DNA of 64,000 nt, taken from positions 226,017 through 290,016 of the forward strand of contig NZ_MZMU01000001.1 of assembly GCF_004123835.1 (NCBI RefSeq), in the 5' to 3' direction. Shown in pieces: positions 56,360 to 64,000 of this stretch. A program made the position numbers and the translations under genes. Below the pieces are notes generated by a model that worked only from the letters and a program-made list of their open reading frames with translations, was not told where the DNA came from and made no database searches. Every line of letters begins with the position of its first letter. Position 1 is the first letter of the stretch. Source of the DNA: Rhizobium leguminosarum. Its GTDB lineage: Bacteria; Pseudomonadota; Alphaproteobacteria; Rhizobiales; Rhizobiaceae.

Positions 56360-57139
56360 GTGAATTCAGCACTTATACCGAATTTGGACCTCAGGCAGGA
56401 GACCGTAGCTCTTCCCCTCAGGCTAGAAAATAATCCGAACACACCTGCCGTGCCGGGAAGACACACGCATTCGCTTGTCATTCTCGATAATCGTGAGCTC
56501 GATCGTCAATGCCTGGCGCAATGCATGGCTGCCCAAAAAGCGGATTTGCAGATTTTGGCTTTTGGATCAATTGAGGAGTGGAAGCAGAAGCGCGACGAAT
56601 ATCCTCCGCTTTCGGCAATCCTCTTGAACGTCGGCGGCAAAAAGATCGATGAACCGACGGTTTCGGAGCAAATCCGGAAGCTTTCGTCGGAATTCGCATC
56701 AACGCCCCTCATCGTATTGGCCGATAGCGACGATTTCGGTCAAATCGTCAGGGCACTTGAGTACGGAGCCAAAGGGTTCATACCCGCCTCGGTCAGCGTC
56801 AGTGTCTGTATGGAGCTGATCGCGCTGTCAGTGGCAGGAGGAATTTTTGTGCCTGCAAGCGCCCTGTTCGCCATGCGTCACTTGCTGGACTCGAGCAATT
56901 CGACCGCACGCCCACTAGCCGGCATATTCACGGATCGTCAGGTCGAAGTCGTGGAGGCGCTCCGACGCGGAAAGGCAAACAAAATTATCGCTTATGAGCT
57001 CAACCTGCGAGAAAGCACTGTAAAGGTGCATGTTCGCAATATTATGAAAAAGGTCAAAGCGACGAACAGAACGGAAGTCGTGTTCAAGCTCAACGATCTT
57101 TTTCTTTCGGGCGGCTCTGCGGCAAACAGCCTGTGCTGA
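56360..57139 (+). CDS. LuxR/FixJ-type regulator with non-canonical receiver domain
   Basis: About 259 residues. GTG 56360 follows GGGGAGGG. A receiver-like domain (residues ~40-165) starts SLVILDNRELDRQCLAQCM and has SAILLNVGGKK where a receiver has its phosphorylated Asp: Asn in place of Asp. The later Thr and Lys positions (IVLADS; GAKGFIPASVS) are partly kept. The C-terminal HTH is clear: FTDRQVEVVEALRRGKANKI and ESTVKVHVRNIMKKV. So this is probably a phosphorylation-independent regulator. Divergent from the sugar operon and next to the glycosyltransferase run, it may control polysaccharide genes. Confidence 0.82.
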   Translation: MNSALIPNLDLRQETVALPLRLENNPNTPAVPGRHTHSLVILDNRELDRQCLAQCMAAQKADLQILAFGSIEEWKQKRDEYPPLSAILLNVGGKKIDEPTVSEQIRKLSSEFASTPLIVLADSDDFGQIVRALEYGAKGFIPASVSVSVCMELIALSVAGGIFVPASALFAMRHLLDSSNSTARPLAGIFTDRQVEVVEALRRGKANKIIAYELNLRESTVKVHVRNIMKKVKATNRTEVVFKLNDLFLSGGSAANSLC

Positions 57140-57247
57140 TGCGATCGGCCGATCAGATCTTGCATCGCATCACGAGCGCATTCTCGCTCTAAACATCCTC
57201 GGTGGCTGCGCGACAAATACGCCACCGAGTCCCCGATTGCATCTTCA

Positions 57248-57291
57248 GCCTCACCTGGGAAGTTTGTCATGCACGCCTCTCCAGGTGAGGC
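57248..57291. terminator. Inverted repeat between convergent genes
   Basis: GCCTCACCTGG (57248-57258) and CCAGGTGAGGC (57281-57291) form an 11-bp perfect stem with a 22-base loop, between the regulator (+) and glycosyltransferase (-) genes. A bidirectional terminator is the simplest reading; the long loop is unusual. Confidence 0.45.
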
Positions 57292-57317
57292 GGTCTGCAT
57301 GTGCGATTTTCCCACAG

Positions 57318-59159
57318 CTAATTGCCGGTGCCCATAGGAAGCCTGGAAAGCGCCGTTCGGATCCTGCGCAACGGGCCTTTCTGCGAATCGGGGACCAGAC
57401 GCCGCGCAAGATGCCAGAAGTATCGGAACTCAGGCAGCGGCGGTACATTCGGCCTCAGGCCATTCAGGCGCAGTCCGACCATCAGGCCATCGACGCCTGA
57501 ATATACTCGCAGACGCCAACCAGCATCACGTTTGAAGTGTAGAAATGTTACTTTCTCGCCGGCGCCGCTTTGGCCGACGGGAGCGTGACGAAGAACATTT
57601 GCAAGATCTGGCTGCTGACACCGCTCGAGAATATCGGAGAACCATACAAGCCATTCGGAATCGCTCCGATCGGGAATCTGATGAATGCTTTTTCGATCCC
57701 TGCCATACCGTCCCGAGACGACCCCATCGCCTGAGCGACCGAGTTGCGCGATGACGACGCGCGCGCGCCTGAATTCGTCGTGGGATAGAGATGGATAGAA
57801 ATCTTGCAGCCTCCGCGCCCGCTCAAACTGGCCTCTGCAGATCAAAGCGAGAAGGAAGTACGCCCACTCGACCGGATCCGGGTTGAGTGCCCCATATTCG
57901 GTCATGGTCACCTTGACCAGGTCCACCAGAAGGTCATAAGCGCGCTCGGCGTCGCCCTCCTGCAAAGCACAGATGGCAAGGCGGAATTTGGCTTCGGGCA
58001 GGTAGGATACATAGTCCAGGCAGCGCGCGTAGCACTGCTTGGCCTCTTCAACCCTGCCCTGCTCGAGAAGCAAGTCGCCCTGCTTCAGTAAAGCGCGATC
58101 GCTCGCTTCCCCCACGATATGGACGCTCTCTTGCTTGGAGATCCGCTGGACCTTTGTAAGATCGCCGAAGGGGCCGGACTGGATGATCTTTTCACCGAAC
58201 TGCAGGCCCTTGTTCAGCATGAACCACTGATATATTTGCGGCCTGTGGCTCAACGTATGACACGAGTGGATCAAGCTGTAACCGGCTCTCGTGATACGCT
58301 GTATTTCGTCGGGATGGGCAAAAAGGTAATCCAGTCGCTCGACGACGTTGTGGCCGTCAACAAAGACACAGTTCTCCATGTCGACAAAGCCGGCTGCCTC
58401 CACGGCTGCCGTGCGTTCCGTCACGAGACAGGCCTTTGCCCCAGGGATCTCAAAATGCTTGCGTACCACCTCGCCGCCCATAGTGCCGCATGTGGGGACG
58501 ACGAGGCTCGCGTTGAGCGCACGCGCATAAGCCTCTCCAGACAGGAGCTGGGAAGCTAGCTTGCTCTCATAGGCGTGTTGCGGCGAGACCAGGCAGGGGT
58601 AACGGTCGCGGATTATCGGAAAGACCGTCTGTCGCCAGGGATAAAGGCCGTAGGCCTGACCTGTGAGCATGGCCGGGATGACCTTTTGCTGGCCATAGTC
58701 GTGGTAGACTTCGGGATCGATGAAATTTGGCCAGACGAACAGATTCTCCTTCACCGCCGGCATATATTCCGGAGTCATCGTTGCGATCGCGAAATACGCC
58801 TCGATGCCCCACTGCTCCATATCGGAAAGGAAGCCCGCGCGTCGATCGCACCATGCGTCGGCGTTATGAAGGCCAAGCTTCGGAACGGCGATATGGGTAT
58901 TGGTGTTGGTGATTTTTATCCGACGCGAGCCATGCGACCGATAACCGCTTTCAAACAGCGTCAGATCCGGCTCGTACCTGTCGCATATCTCTGCATAATC
59001 GCAGTCGCGATTAATGACGACGACATCGAAATGTGTTGCGAGGCATTTGACCTGCTGCTGCATGTGCAGCAGCAGGTAACCGGCCGCGTTCGCATTGGGC
59101 TGATGGTCCCATTGAAAAAAAACGAGCCGCGGCTTTCGATCATTAACGTTGCTATTCAT
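57318..59159 (-). CDS. Glycosyltransferase-like protein with C-terminal repeat region
   Basis: About 613 residues. The N-terminal ~350 residues look like a GT1/GT4-type two-domain fold with FPFDFNxG absent but LVFFQWDHQPNANAAGYLLLHMQQQVKCL at the start, NADAWCDRRAGFLSDMEQW, VWPNFIDPEVYHDYG and the GxxEAxxxGA-like PTCGTMGGEVVRKHFEIPGAKACLVTE region. The part around 395-480 has TPR-like repeats (LLKQGDLLLEQGRVEEAKQCYARCLDYV, then LPEAKFRLAICALQEGDAERAYDLLVDLV). ATG 59159 starts 4 bp after the UXS stop. Donor and acceptor are unknown; the TPR part may dock the enzyme to the polysaccharide machinery. Confidence 0.72.
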   Translation of the reverse strand: MNSNVNDRKPRLVFFQWDHQPNANAAGYLLLHMQQQVKCLATHFDVVVINRDCDYAEICDRYEPDLTLFESGYRSHGSRRIKITNTNTHIAVPKLGLHNADAWCDRRAGFLSDMEQWGIEAYFAIATMTPEYMPAVKENLFVWPNFIDPEVYHDYGQQKVIPAMLTGQAYGLYPWRQTVFPIIRDRYPCLVSPQHAYESKLASQLLSGEAYARALNASLVVPTCGTMGGEVVRKHFEIPGAKACLVTERTAAVEAAGFVDMENCVFVDGHNVVERLDYLFAHPDEIQRITRAGYSLIHSCHTLSHRPQIYQWFMLNKGLQFGEKIIQSGPFGDLTKVQRISKQESVHIVGEASDRALLKQGDLLLEQGRVEEAKQCYARCLDYVSYLPEAKFRLAICALQEGDAERAYDLLVDLVKVTMTEYGALNPDPVEWAYFLLALICRGQFERARRLQDFYPSLSHDEFRRARVVIAQLGRSGDGVVSGRYGRDRKSIHQIPDRSDSEWLVWFSDILERCQQPDLANVLRHAPVGQSGAGEKVTFLHFKRDAGWRLRVYSGVDGLMVGLRLNGLRPNVPPLPEFRYFWHLARRLVPDSQKGPLRRIRTALSRLPMGTGN

Positions 59160-59163
59160 GTCC

Positions 59164-60207
59164 CTATCGAATGGCTTCAGGAGAAGTGAGTTCGACGTTC
59201 GCAGACGCCAGATGCGGATAAGCCTCTTGCGAGGACTTGGCGCTGGGCCAGTTCCTTGCGCCGCCGGAAAGCTTCCACTCGAAATAGGCGATCGTTCTCT
59301 CAAGCCCCTCACGAAGGTTCACCTTCGGCTGCCAGCCCAGTTGTTGCGTTGCGCGGCTGATATCGGGCTTGCGCTGTGTCGGATCGTCAACCGGCAGATC
59401 CTTGAAGACGATGCCGGACTTCGATCCGGTCATTTCAATCACCATTTCTGCCAATTCACGGACCTGGAATTCTCCGGGGTTGCCGAGATTGATGGGGCCT
59501 GTGACCCCAGTGGGCGCGCCCATCAGACGGATAAAGCCGTCGATCAGGTCGTCTACATAGCAGAACGATCGTGTTTGCCTGCCGTTGCCAAAGATGGTGA
59601 TCGGCTCGTTTCGAAGCGCCTGAACGATGAAATTGGAGACGACACGGCCGTCATTGGTCTGCATGCGCGGCCCGTAGGTATTGAAGATCCGCGCCACCCG
59701 AATTTCCACGCCATATTGACGATGATAATCGAAGAACAGCGTCTCTGCACACCGCTTGCCTTCGTCATAGCATGCCCGCGGGCCTATGGGACTGACGCTG
59801 CCTCGATACTCCTCGGGTTGAGGGTGGACTGCAGGATCGCCATAAACTTCGCTTGTGGATGCCTGGAAGATCTTCGCCTTGGTGCGTTTTGCCAAGCCGA
59901 GCATATTGATGGCTCCGTGCACATTAGTCTTCACGGTCTGCACGGGGTCGTGCTGATAGTGGACCGGAGATGCCGGGCAGGCGAGGTTGTAGATCTCGTC
60001 GATCTCCACATAAAGTGGGAAGGTAATGTCATGGCGGAGCACCTCGAAGCGAGGATCGTCAAGAAGATGCAGTACATTGTCGCGCGAACCGGTGTAGTAA
60101 TTGTCCACGCAGAGAACGTCATTGCCCTCTCGCAAAAGCCTTTCACACAGGAATGATCCCAGAAATCCGGTGCCGCCGGTTACCATAACTCGCTTTTGTC
60201 CGTGCAT
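59164..60207 (-). CDS. UDP-glucuronate decarboxylase (UDP-xylose synthase)
   Basis: A 347-residue extended SDR with the UXS-specific blocks: [17 protein letters not shown] near 9-25, [29 protein letters not shown] then [30 protein letters not shown] (Tyr-x3-Lys) and [10 protein letters not shown]. Converts UDP-glucuronate to UDP-xylose, a donor for polysaccharide assembly. 45 bp after the WbaP-like gene and 4 bp before the glycosyltransferase gene, all on the minus strand. Confidence 0.91.
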   Translation of the reverse strand: MHGQKRVMVTGGTGFLGSFLCERLLREGNDVLCVDNYYTGSRDNVLHLLDDPRFEVLRHDITFPLYVEIDEIYNLACPASPVHYQHDPVQTVKTNVHGAINMLGLAKRTKAKIFQASTSEVYGDPAVHPQPEEYRGSVSPIGPRACYDEGKRCAETLFFDYHRQYGVEIRVARIFNTYGPRMQTNDGRVVSNFIVQALRNEPITIFGNGRQTRSFCYVDDLIDGFIRLMGAPTGVTGPINLGNPGEFQVRELAEMVIEMTGSKSGIVFKDLPVDDPTQRKPDISRATQQLGWQPKVNLREGLERTIAYFEWKLSGGARNWPSAKSSQEAYPHLASANVELTSPEAIR

Positions 60208-60252
60208 TGGTGTGCTCCGTTGTTGACGGTTGCCTCGCGGAAGCGAGGATGG

Positions 60253-61746
60253 TTAGTAGGCTCCCCTGCGTTTGAAGACCGCAGGGATTGTGCTGAGAAT
60301 AATTTGGCAGTCGAGCCACAGGGACCGGTTGTCGATGTAGAACTCGTCGAGTTGCTGCTGCAGTTCGATATCCGCATTGCTTCGTTCAGATATCTGCCAG
60401 AGGCCCGTCAGCCCCGGTGTTACCGAACGCCGCTTGTCACGAAATTCGCTATCCATCGCTGAGAGGTGATATTCTGGAAACGGACGCGGTCCGACGAAGG
60501 CCATATCCCCTGCAATGATGTTCACCAGTTGCGGGAGCTCGTCGATGCTCGAAGCGCGCAGCATATGTCCTATAACCGGAAGGATGCGCGGATCGTCCTT
60601 GAGCTTGAAGTGGCTCAACCACTCGGCGCGCATGTTAGGGTCGTCTCGGAATAGTGCTTCAAGGCGCTGTTCTGCATCTTGGTACATCGTCCTCAATTTC
60701 AGGACGTGCACCGGCTTACCGGACAGCCCTTCCCTGGTATGCCGGAAGAAGACGGGGCCCGGATCGATGGCATAGATTGCGGCCGCTGCAATCGCGATGA
60801 ATGGCGCGACCACGATTGTTGCAGGGATGGCGATTGCGAGATCGAGGATCCGGCGAACCAGGTCCGAGTTCACTGAACTCCTACTGTTGGTGAGGCGAAT
60901 ACCGATTTCTCCGCCGACATCCCCAGGTCGCAATCCGCTTACCTTGAGGCTCGGCGTATCGGACAGCAAAATGACTTCGGCGAACTTCCGACGCATAGCC
61001 GCCAAATCGGGTGCAAGCGCGCCTCTGTCGCCCGCAATCACGGCAATGGATGGCCCGCCGTCGGGCAATGCCTCCAAACTATCGGGGGAAATGGCCTCCG
61101 GCCTGATGCCATACTGCCAGTGGTTCTTGAAATGGGCCACGAGAGCGGGAGTAAGGTTGCCTCCCCCTATGACAACCGCGCGCTCCCCCCAGACTCCAAG
61201 TTTCCAGCACAGGCCCCGTGCAAGCCAATGCACAAATGGCTGAACAATCAGCCCGAGAGCGAGGAACCCAATGACGGCAAGCAGCAGTCGTTCCCCCTCC
61301 GGCAGGATAATTGCTCCAAACGCCGCCAGGACAGCCACCTTGACGGCAGCTGCAGTGCGCCGCCGCAGACGTTCGTGGTCATGCAACCGATATCCAGGAT
61401 AGAGGCCGACCGATGCGTAAAGAATAATCGCGGCGAGTGCTGCGATCGTGAACGTACGCGCCGCCAGCGTGCCCTCCAAACCACTGGGGAAAAAGGACAG
61501 GACAACAAAATAGGCAACCAAATAGCTTGCAATGTCGCCGGCGACCAGCAAGGACGAGGTTGCAAGCCGAGGAAGCCGGCGCCGTAGTGCGGCGGGCATA
61601 TTCAGCCCTGCCCGGTCAAAGGGATCGGCGGTCTTAGCTGCTATGGGCGGCACGGAACCTGCCGCAATCGCCCGCGACGTCATGTCATTTGATGTGGCTG
61701 CCTTCGACGGACCCGGTGTCATTGCTGGCGACGCAAATAAGGACAT
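60253..61746 (-). CDS. Undecaprenyl-phosphate sugar phosphotransferase (WbaP-like)
   Basis: About 497 residues. It starts chain assembly by putting a sugar-1-phosphate on undecaprenyl phosphate. N-terminal half: several membrane helices (LLVAGDIASYLVAYFVVLSFF; TIAALAAIILYASVGLYPGY) and a Rossmann-like segment ERAVVIGGGNL. C-terminal catalytic domain: RRILDLAIAIPATIVVAPFIA, VLKLRTMYQDAEQRLEALF, SSIDELPQLVNIIAGDMAFVGPRPFPEYHL and VTPGLTGLWQISERSN. ATG 61746 lies 7 bp after the WecG-like stop; the frame to 61794 is internal to the neighbour. Confidence 0.91.
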   Translation of the reverse strand: MSLFASPAMTPGPSKAATSNDMTSRAIAAGSVPPIAAKTADPFDRAGLNMPAALRRRLPRLATSSLLVAGDIASYLVAYFVVLSFFPSGLEGTLAARTFTIAALAAIILYASVGLYPGYRLHDHERLRRRTAAAVKVAVLAAFGAIILPEGERLLLAVIGFLALGLIVQPFVHWLARGLCWKLGVWGERAVVIGGGNLTPALVAHFKNHWQYGIRPEAISPDSLEALPDGGPSIAVIAGDRGALAPDLAAMRRKFAEVILLSDTPSLKVSGLRPGDVGGEIGIRLTNSRSSVNSDLVRRILDLAIAIPATIVVAPFIAIAAAAIYAIDPGPVFFRHTREGLSGKPVHVLKLRTMYQDAEQRLEALFRDDPNMRAEWLSHFKLKDDPRILPVIGHMLRASSIDELPQLVNIIAGDMAFVGPRPFPEYHLSAMDSEFRDKRRSVTPGLTGLWQISERSNADIELQQQLDEFYIDNRSLWLDCQIILSTIPAVFKRRGAY

Positions 61747-61753
61747 GATGGCT

Positions 61754-62620
61754 TTACACCTTTGCAGCTGCTGCTTTTGGCGCGCTTGATCCAAAAACCG
61801 CGTCTTCGATCGGAAACTCCCGAAGCCCCAGTCTCTGGAATGCCGTCAGTGAGATGAAGGTCGGCACGACGACCGCATAGCGCCGCCACAGCCGTCGCGG
61901 CTCGCATAAAAGACGAAACGCCCATTCGAAGCCGCTTCTTTGAATGAACCTTGGAGCCTGCCGCTTGAGGCCGGCGTGGAAATCGAATGCGGCTCCGACA
62001 CCGATGAGCATCGATGCTTCCAGACGATCGCGCATGCGCGCCATCCAGAGTTCCTGCTTGGGACTGCTCAGCCCGACCCAGATGATATCGGCGCCCGATC
62101 GATTGAGCTGGTCAGCAATCTCCGTTTCCTCCCGCGTCGACAGTCTGCGAAAAGGTGGCGCATAGGAGCCGACGATCCGTGCTTGCGGAAATTTTGCGAG
62201 AAGGCGCGCCTGCAGTTGTTCGAGCGTTTCGGCCGTTGCGCCATAGAGGAAGTGGCGCAAGCCCTTGGAGCTGCCGGAATCGAAAACGGATAACATGAGG
62301 TCCGGTCCATAGACCCTGTCGCTTTCGGCATGACCAGCACGCTTCAATGCCCATACCAACGGCATGCCATCAGGAGTTACGAGGAAAGCCCGGTTATGTA
62401 TCGACCGGAGCTCGGGATCATCTTGACATCGGACGACGCCGTGTGCGTCGCGAACGCACACATATTCCTTCCTGCCGTCTTCGATCGCTTTTTGAATAAA
62501 TCCAGTCGCGCTTTTGAGATTAACTGCCGAAATGCGAACGCCAAGTACATTAATCCATTCCAAAGAACTCGTTCGATTGAGAACTGAATCTTGGCTGCCG
62601 TCTGCTGATTGCTTTCTCAT
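61754..62620 (-). CDS. WecG/TagA/CpsF family glycosyltransferase
   Basis: A 288-residue GT26 enzyme. Signature blocks: LVTPDGMPLVWALKRAG near 82-98, ADIIWVGLSSPKQELWMARMRD near 178-199, IGVGAAFDFHAGLKRQAPRFIQRSGFEW and FRLLCEPRRLWRRY. Family members add the second sugar (often ManNAcA or a hexose) to the lipid-linked primer, so it follows WbaP in the pathway. First gene of the WecG-WbaP-UXS-glycosyltransferase run. The region upstream is filled with insertion-sequence debris, so the operon's promoter may have been altered by insertions. Confidence 0.9.
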   Translation of the reverse strand: MRKQSADGSQDSVLNRTSSLEWINVLGVRISAVNLKSATGFIQKAIEDGRKEYVCVRDAHGVVRCQDDPELRSIHNRAFLVTPDGMPLVWALKRAGHAESDRVYGPDLMLSVFDSGSSKGLRHFLYGATAETLEQLQARLLAKFPQARIVGSYAPPFRRLSTREETEIADQLNRSGADIIWVGLSSPKQELWMARMRDRLEASMLIGVGAAFDFHAGLKRQAPRFIQRSGFEWAFRLLCEPRRLWRRYAVVVPTFISLTAFQRLGLREFPIEDAVFGSSAPKAAAAKV

Positions 62621-62860
62621 GACCTGCGCTTTCGCGATCTAAACTGTCATCAGAATATGCTTCCAAGACGATTGCCTCCATACTTGCGGCTCTAACTATT
62701 GGACGTAGAAGAGAATTCATGTTTCTACGTCTTACGCCGAGATAGGTTACATATTCGAAGTAAGGCAATGTACCCCCACTGCTTGCCAGGTTGCTCTTTT
62801 TGATGAGCGCTGTCCGGAAAGAGCGGTTTGACCTCGGCAAAGCCGAACGCAGCTCGTCAG

Positions 62861-62970
62861 CCCGCCAGAGCGCAACCGAAAAGTCCAGTGCGCCCACAAG
62901 GCAGACCTCCACGAGGAGCGCAATCGCATCGAGCGCTTCTTCGGCAAGCTCCAACAGTCTCGACGTATGG
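62861..62970 (+). mobile_element. IS5-family transposase C-terminal remnant
   Basis: One frame reads PPERNRKVQCAHKADLHEER then NRIERFFGKLQQSRRMA, matching the catalytic-Glu end (ERFFxKLK) of IS5/IS427-group transposases. No start, no other parts and no terminal repeats were found, so it is debris. Confidence 0.6.
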
Positions 62971-63059
62971 CTAAAATCGTCGATATGCTTCTTTACAACG
63001 CGGCGAGAAAAACCAGGGACCCTGCGGGGCGGCCCGCTTATGCGATGAATATGGCGCAT

Positions 63060-63340
63060 GCATCTTGCACACCGGATCGATCAAGCCGGGTCAGCCGACG
63101 GAGCAAGCTGCGTCCCGAGGTCTCGCACCAGCGGTCGAACTTGGTCGCCCGCTCAGACACGGTCTGGAACGAGACATCGATACCACGCTCGGCAAGCAGA
63201 TTGTCGACATAAGGCAGGCCCAGCGGAAACGGAAAGTGTAGTCACACCGCATGCGCGATGATCTCGGCGGGAAAGCGGTGGCGCATGAAATGCTGAGCAA
63301 TGGGTTGGTCGAATCGATACGGTGGACCTCCCATTGCCAT
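63060..63340 (-). pseudogene. IS6-family transposase N-terminal remnant with in-frame stop
   Basis: From ATG 63340 the frame reads MRHRFPAEIIAHAV, then TGA (63244-63242) where the family has Trp, then LHFPFPLGLPYVDNLLAERG and IDVSFQTVSERATKFDRW. This is the N-terminal zinc-finger/HTH part of IS6 (IS26-like) transposases. The catalytic DDE part is absent, and the stop confirms decay. Confidence 0.72.
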
Positions 63341-63520
63341 CTCGATCAGCACCAATCGTAAGGCGATACTGCCCAAAATTGCCGAATTCTGAAAAAAATG
63401 TCGATTCCGCATTTGGCGGGGACAATCCAGCCACGCCCGTCAGGTTTTTCTAAAGTTTTCAATGGATGCATGTCGCTCTGGTTGCAGAAAGAATAACTCG
63501 CGGCAAGCGAGATATTAATA

Positions 63521-63597
63521 CTGCCACATTTTGGTCGACTCCAAATTCACCAAATATTTCAAAACGTAACTTTGGATCGATTCGGATATTGTGGCAG
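63521..63597. promoter_or_regulatory. Nested inverted repeats upstream of the beta-helix gene
   Basis: CTGCCACA (63521-63528) and TGTGGCAG (63590-63597) form a perfect 8-bp inverted repeat, enclosing an A+T-rich stretch with a second pair, TTTGGT and ACCAAA. It lies 130-210 bp before the beta-helix start. Could be an operator region for polysaccharide-linked expression. Confidence 0.35.
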
Positions 63598-63729
63598 CAA
63601 TAAGGCTATGCTTCTCAAGCACTTACTGTTGCGTTGCTGTTGCGCCCTCCAAAATGTCGCCCTATAACCTGCCGCCGTAACGCAGGATTAACCACAAATA
63701 TTAACGGGCGGGGGTTGAGGAACAAGACC

Positions 63730-64000
63730 ATGACAACATACTACGTAGCAACGACTGGCAGCAACGGCGGTAACGGCAGTACCTCCTCTCCCTTCCGCAC
63801 GATCGGCGAGGCGATGTCGGCGAACCTTAGACCCGGCGACGAGGTCGTGGTGAAGGCGGGGACCTACAACGAAGCTATTAACATCGACAAAGACGGCTCG
63901 GCGGCAGCCGACATCACGCTGCGCTCGGAAGTGCCCGGCGGGGCGCTGATCCGGCCGCCCGCGGGCTCGTGGAACGCGATCAGTGTCAACGCCAACTACG
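63730..64000 (+). CDS. Right-handed parallel beta-helix protein (partial)
   Basis: ATG 63730 follows GAGG by nine bases and the frame is open to the window end (90 codons). It reads MTTYYVATTGSNGGNGS, PFRTIGEAMSANLRPGDEVVVKAGTYNEAINI and ITLRSEVPGGALIRPPAGSW, the classic N-terminal cap and first rungs of the pectate-lyase-like parallel beta-helix fold (DUF1565-type start). There is no Sec signal, which suits secretion by a type I system, as for polysaccharide glycanases and adhesins of rhizobia. The catalytic or repeat part is outside the window, so the activity is unknown. Confidence 0.82.
   Translation, partial: MTTYYVATTGSNGGNGSTSSPFRTIGEAMSANLRPGDEVVVKAGTYNEAINIDKDGSAAADITLRSEVPGGALIRPPAGSWNAISVNANY

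Noticed and set aside
62550..63059. 169-codon minus-strand frame across the IS debris
   Set aside because: It runs opposite the IS5-type fragment and into the WecG-like gene start; no family match.

Overview
The window reads as GC-rich alphaproteobacterial DNA, most likely from Rhizobium or a close relative in the R. leguminosarum / R. etli group. This rests on protein content (rhizobial-type ABC uptake operons, a succinoglycan-type polysaccharide locus, a bdhA-adc-patatin module, a 991-residue SerC/SerA-like fusion) and codon style; I could not run a database search. The replicon (chromosome or large plasmid) cannot be told. No rRNA, tRNA, CRISPR array, origin or phage genes were seen.

Layout. 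1-2.1 kb: a regulator with a SnoaL-like domain (cut by the window edge), a small GTG-start membrane protein, and an FMN alpha-hydroxy-acid oxidase with four TTTGCGA-type half-sites upstream. 2.3-9.6 kb: a six-gene minus-strand operon for a BMP-type (nucleoside-family) ABC importer with an embedded amidase and a cytosine-deaminase-like amidohydrolase, i.e. import plus hydrolysis of a small N-containing compound. 9.8-12 kb: a translationally coupled CDP-alcohol phosphatidyltransferase / lysophospholipid acyltransferase / CdsA cassette. 12-13.8 kb: CbpM, CbpA and a universal stress protein. 14-17 kb: a DUF1932-type dehydrogenase and a Tm-1-like / PEP-hydrolase-like gene pair, divergent from a GntR/FCD regulator. 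17.9-23.6 kb: a sugar ABC operon with a Gfo/Idh/MocA oxidoreductase and a cupin. 23.7 kb: a YghU-type glutathione transferase.

24.7-33.5 kb is the most striking block: a peptide-type ABC importer, two proline-iminopeptidase-like hydrolases, a LuxR solo between them, and a formamidase-family enzyme. The LuxR protein carries the Met/Trp replacements at TraR positions 57 and 61 that mark the plant-responsive OryR/PsoR/NesR/PipR subfamily, and both peptidase genes are preceded by copies of the same 24-bp dyad (21 of 24 identical). The gene content resembles the Pseudomonas PipR system that senses a plant ethanolamine-derived amide. After it come the SerC/SerA-like fusion (33.8-36.8 kb) and a patatin / acetoacetate decarboxylase / 3-hydroxybutyrate dehydrogenase operon (37.1-39.8 kb).

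40-64 kb is a surface-polysaccharide region: Wzx-like flippase, pyruvyl transferase, methyltransferase, an A+T-richer N,N-dimethylformamidase-beta-like gene, ExoF-like export protein, a flippase pseudogene with a large internal deletion, a six-gene nucleotide-sugar operon (WlbA/WlbB/WlbC-like set plus a second aminotransferase, an epimerase and a second acyltransferase), a regulator with a non-phosphorylatable receiver, and a WecG - WbaP - UXS - glycosyltransferase run. Three decayed insertion-sequence remnants (IS3, IS5 and IS6 families) lie at its internal and right borders, and the window ends inside a parallel beta-helix protein gene.
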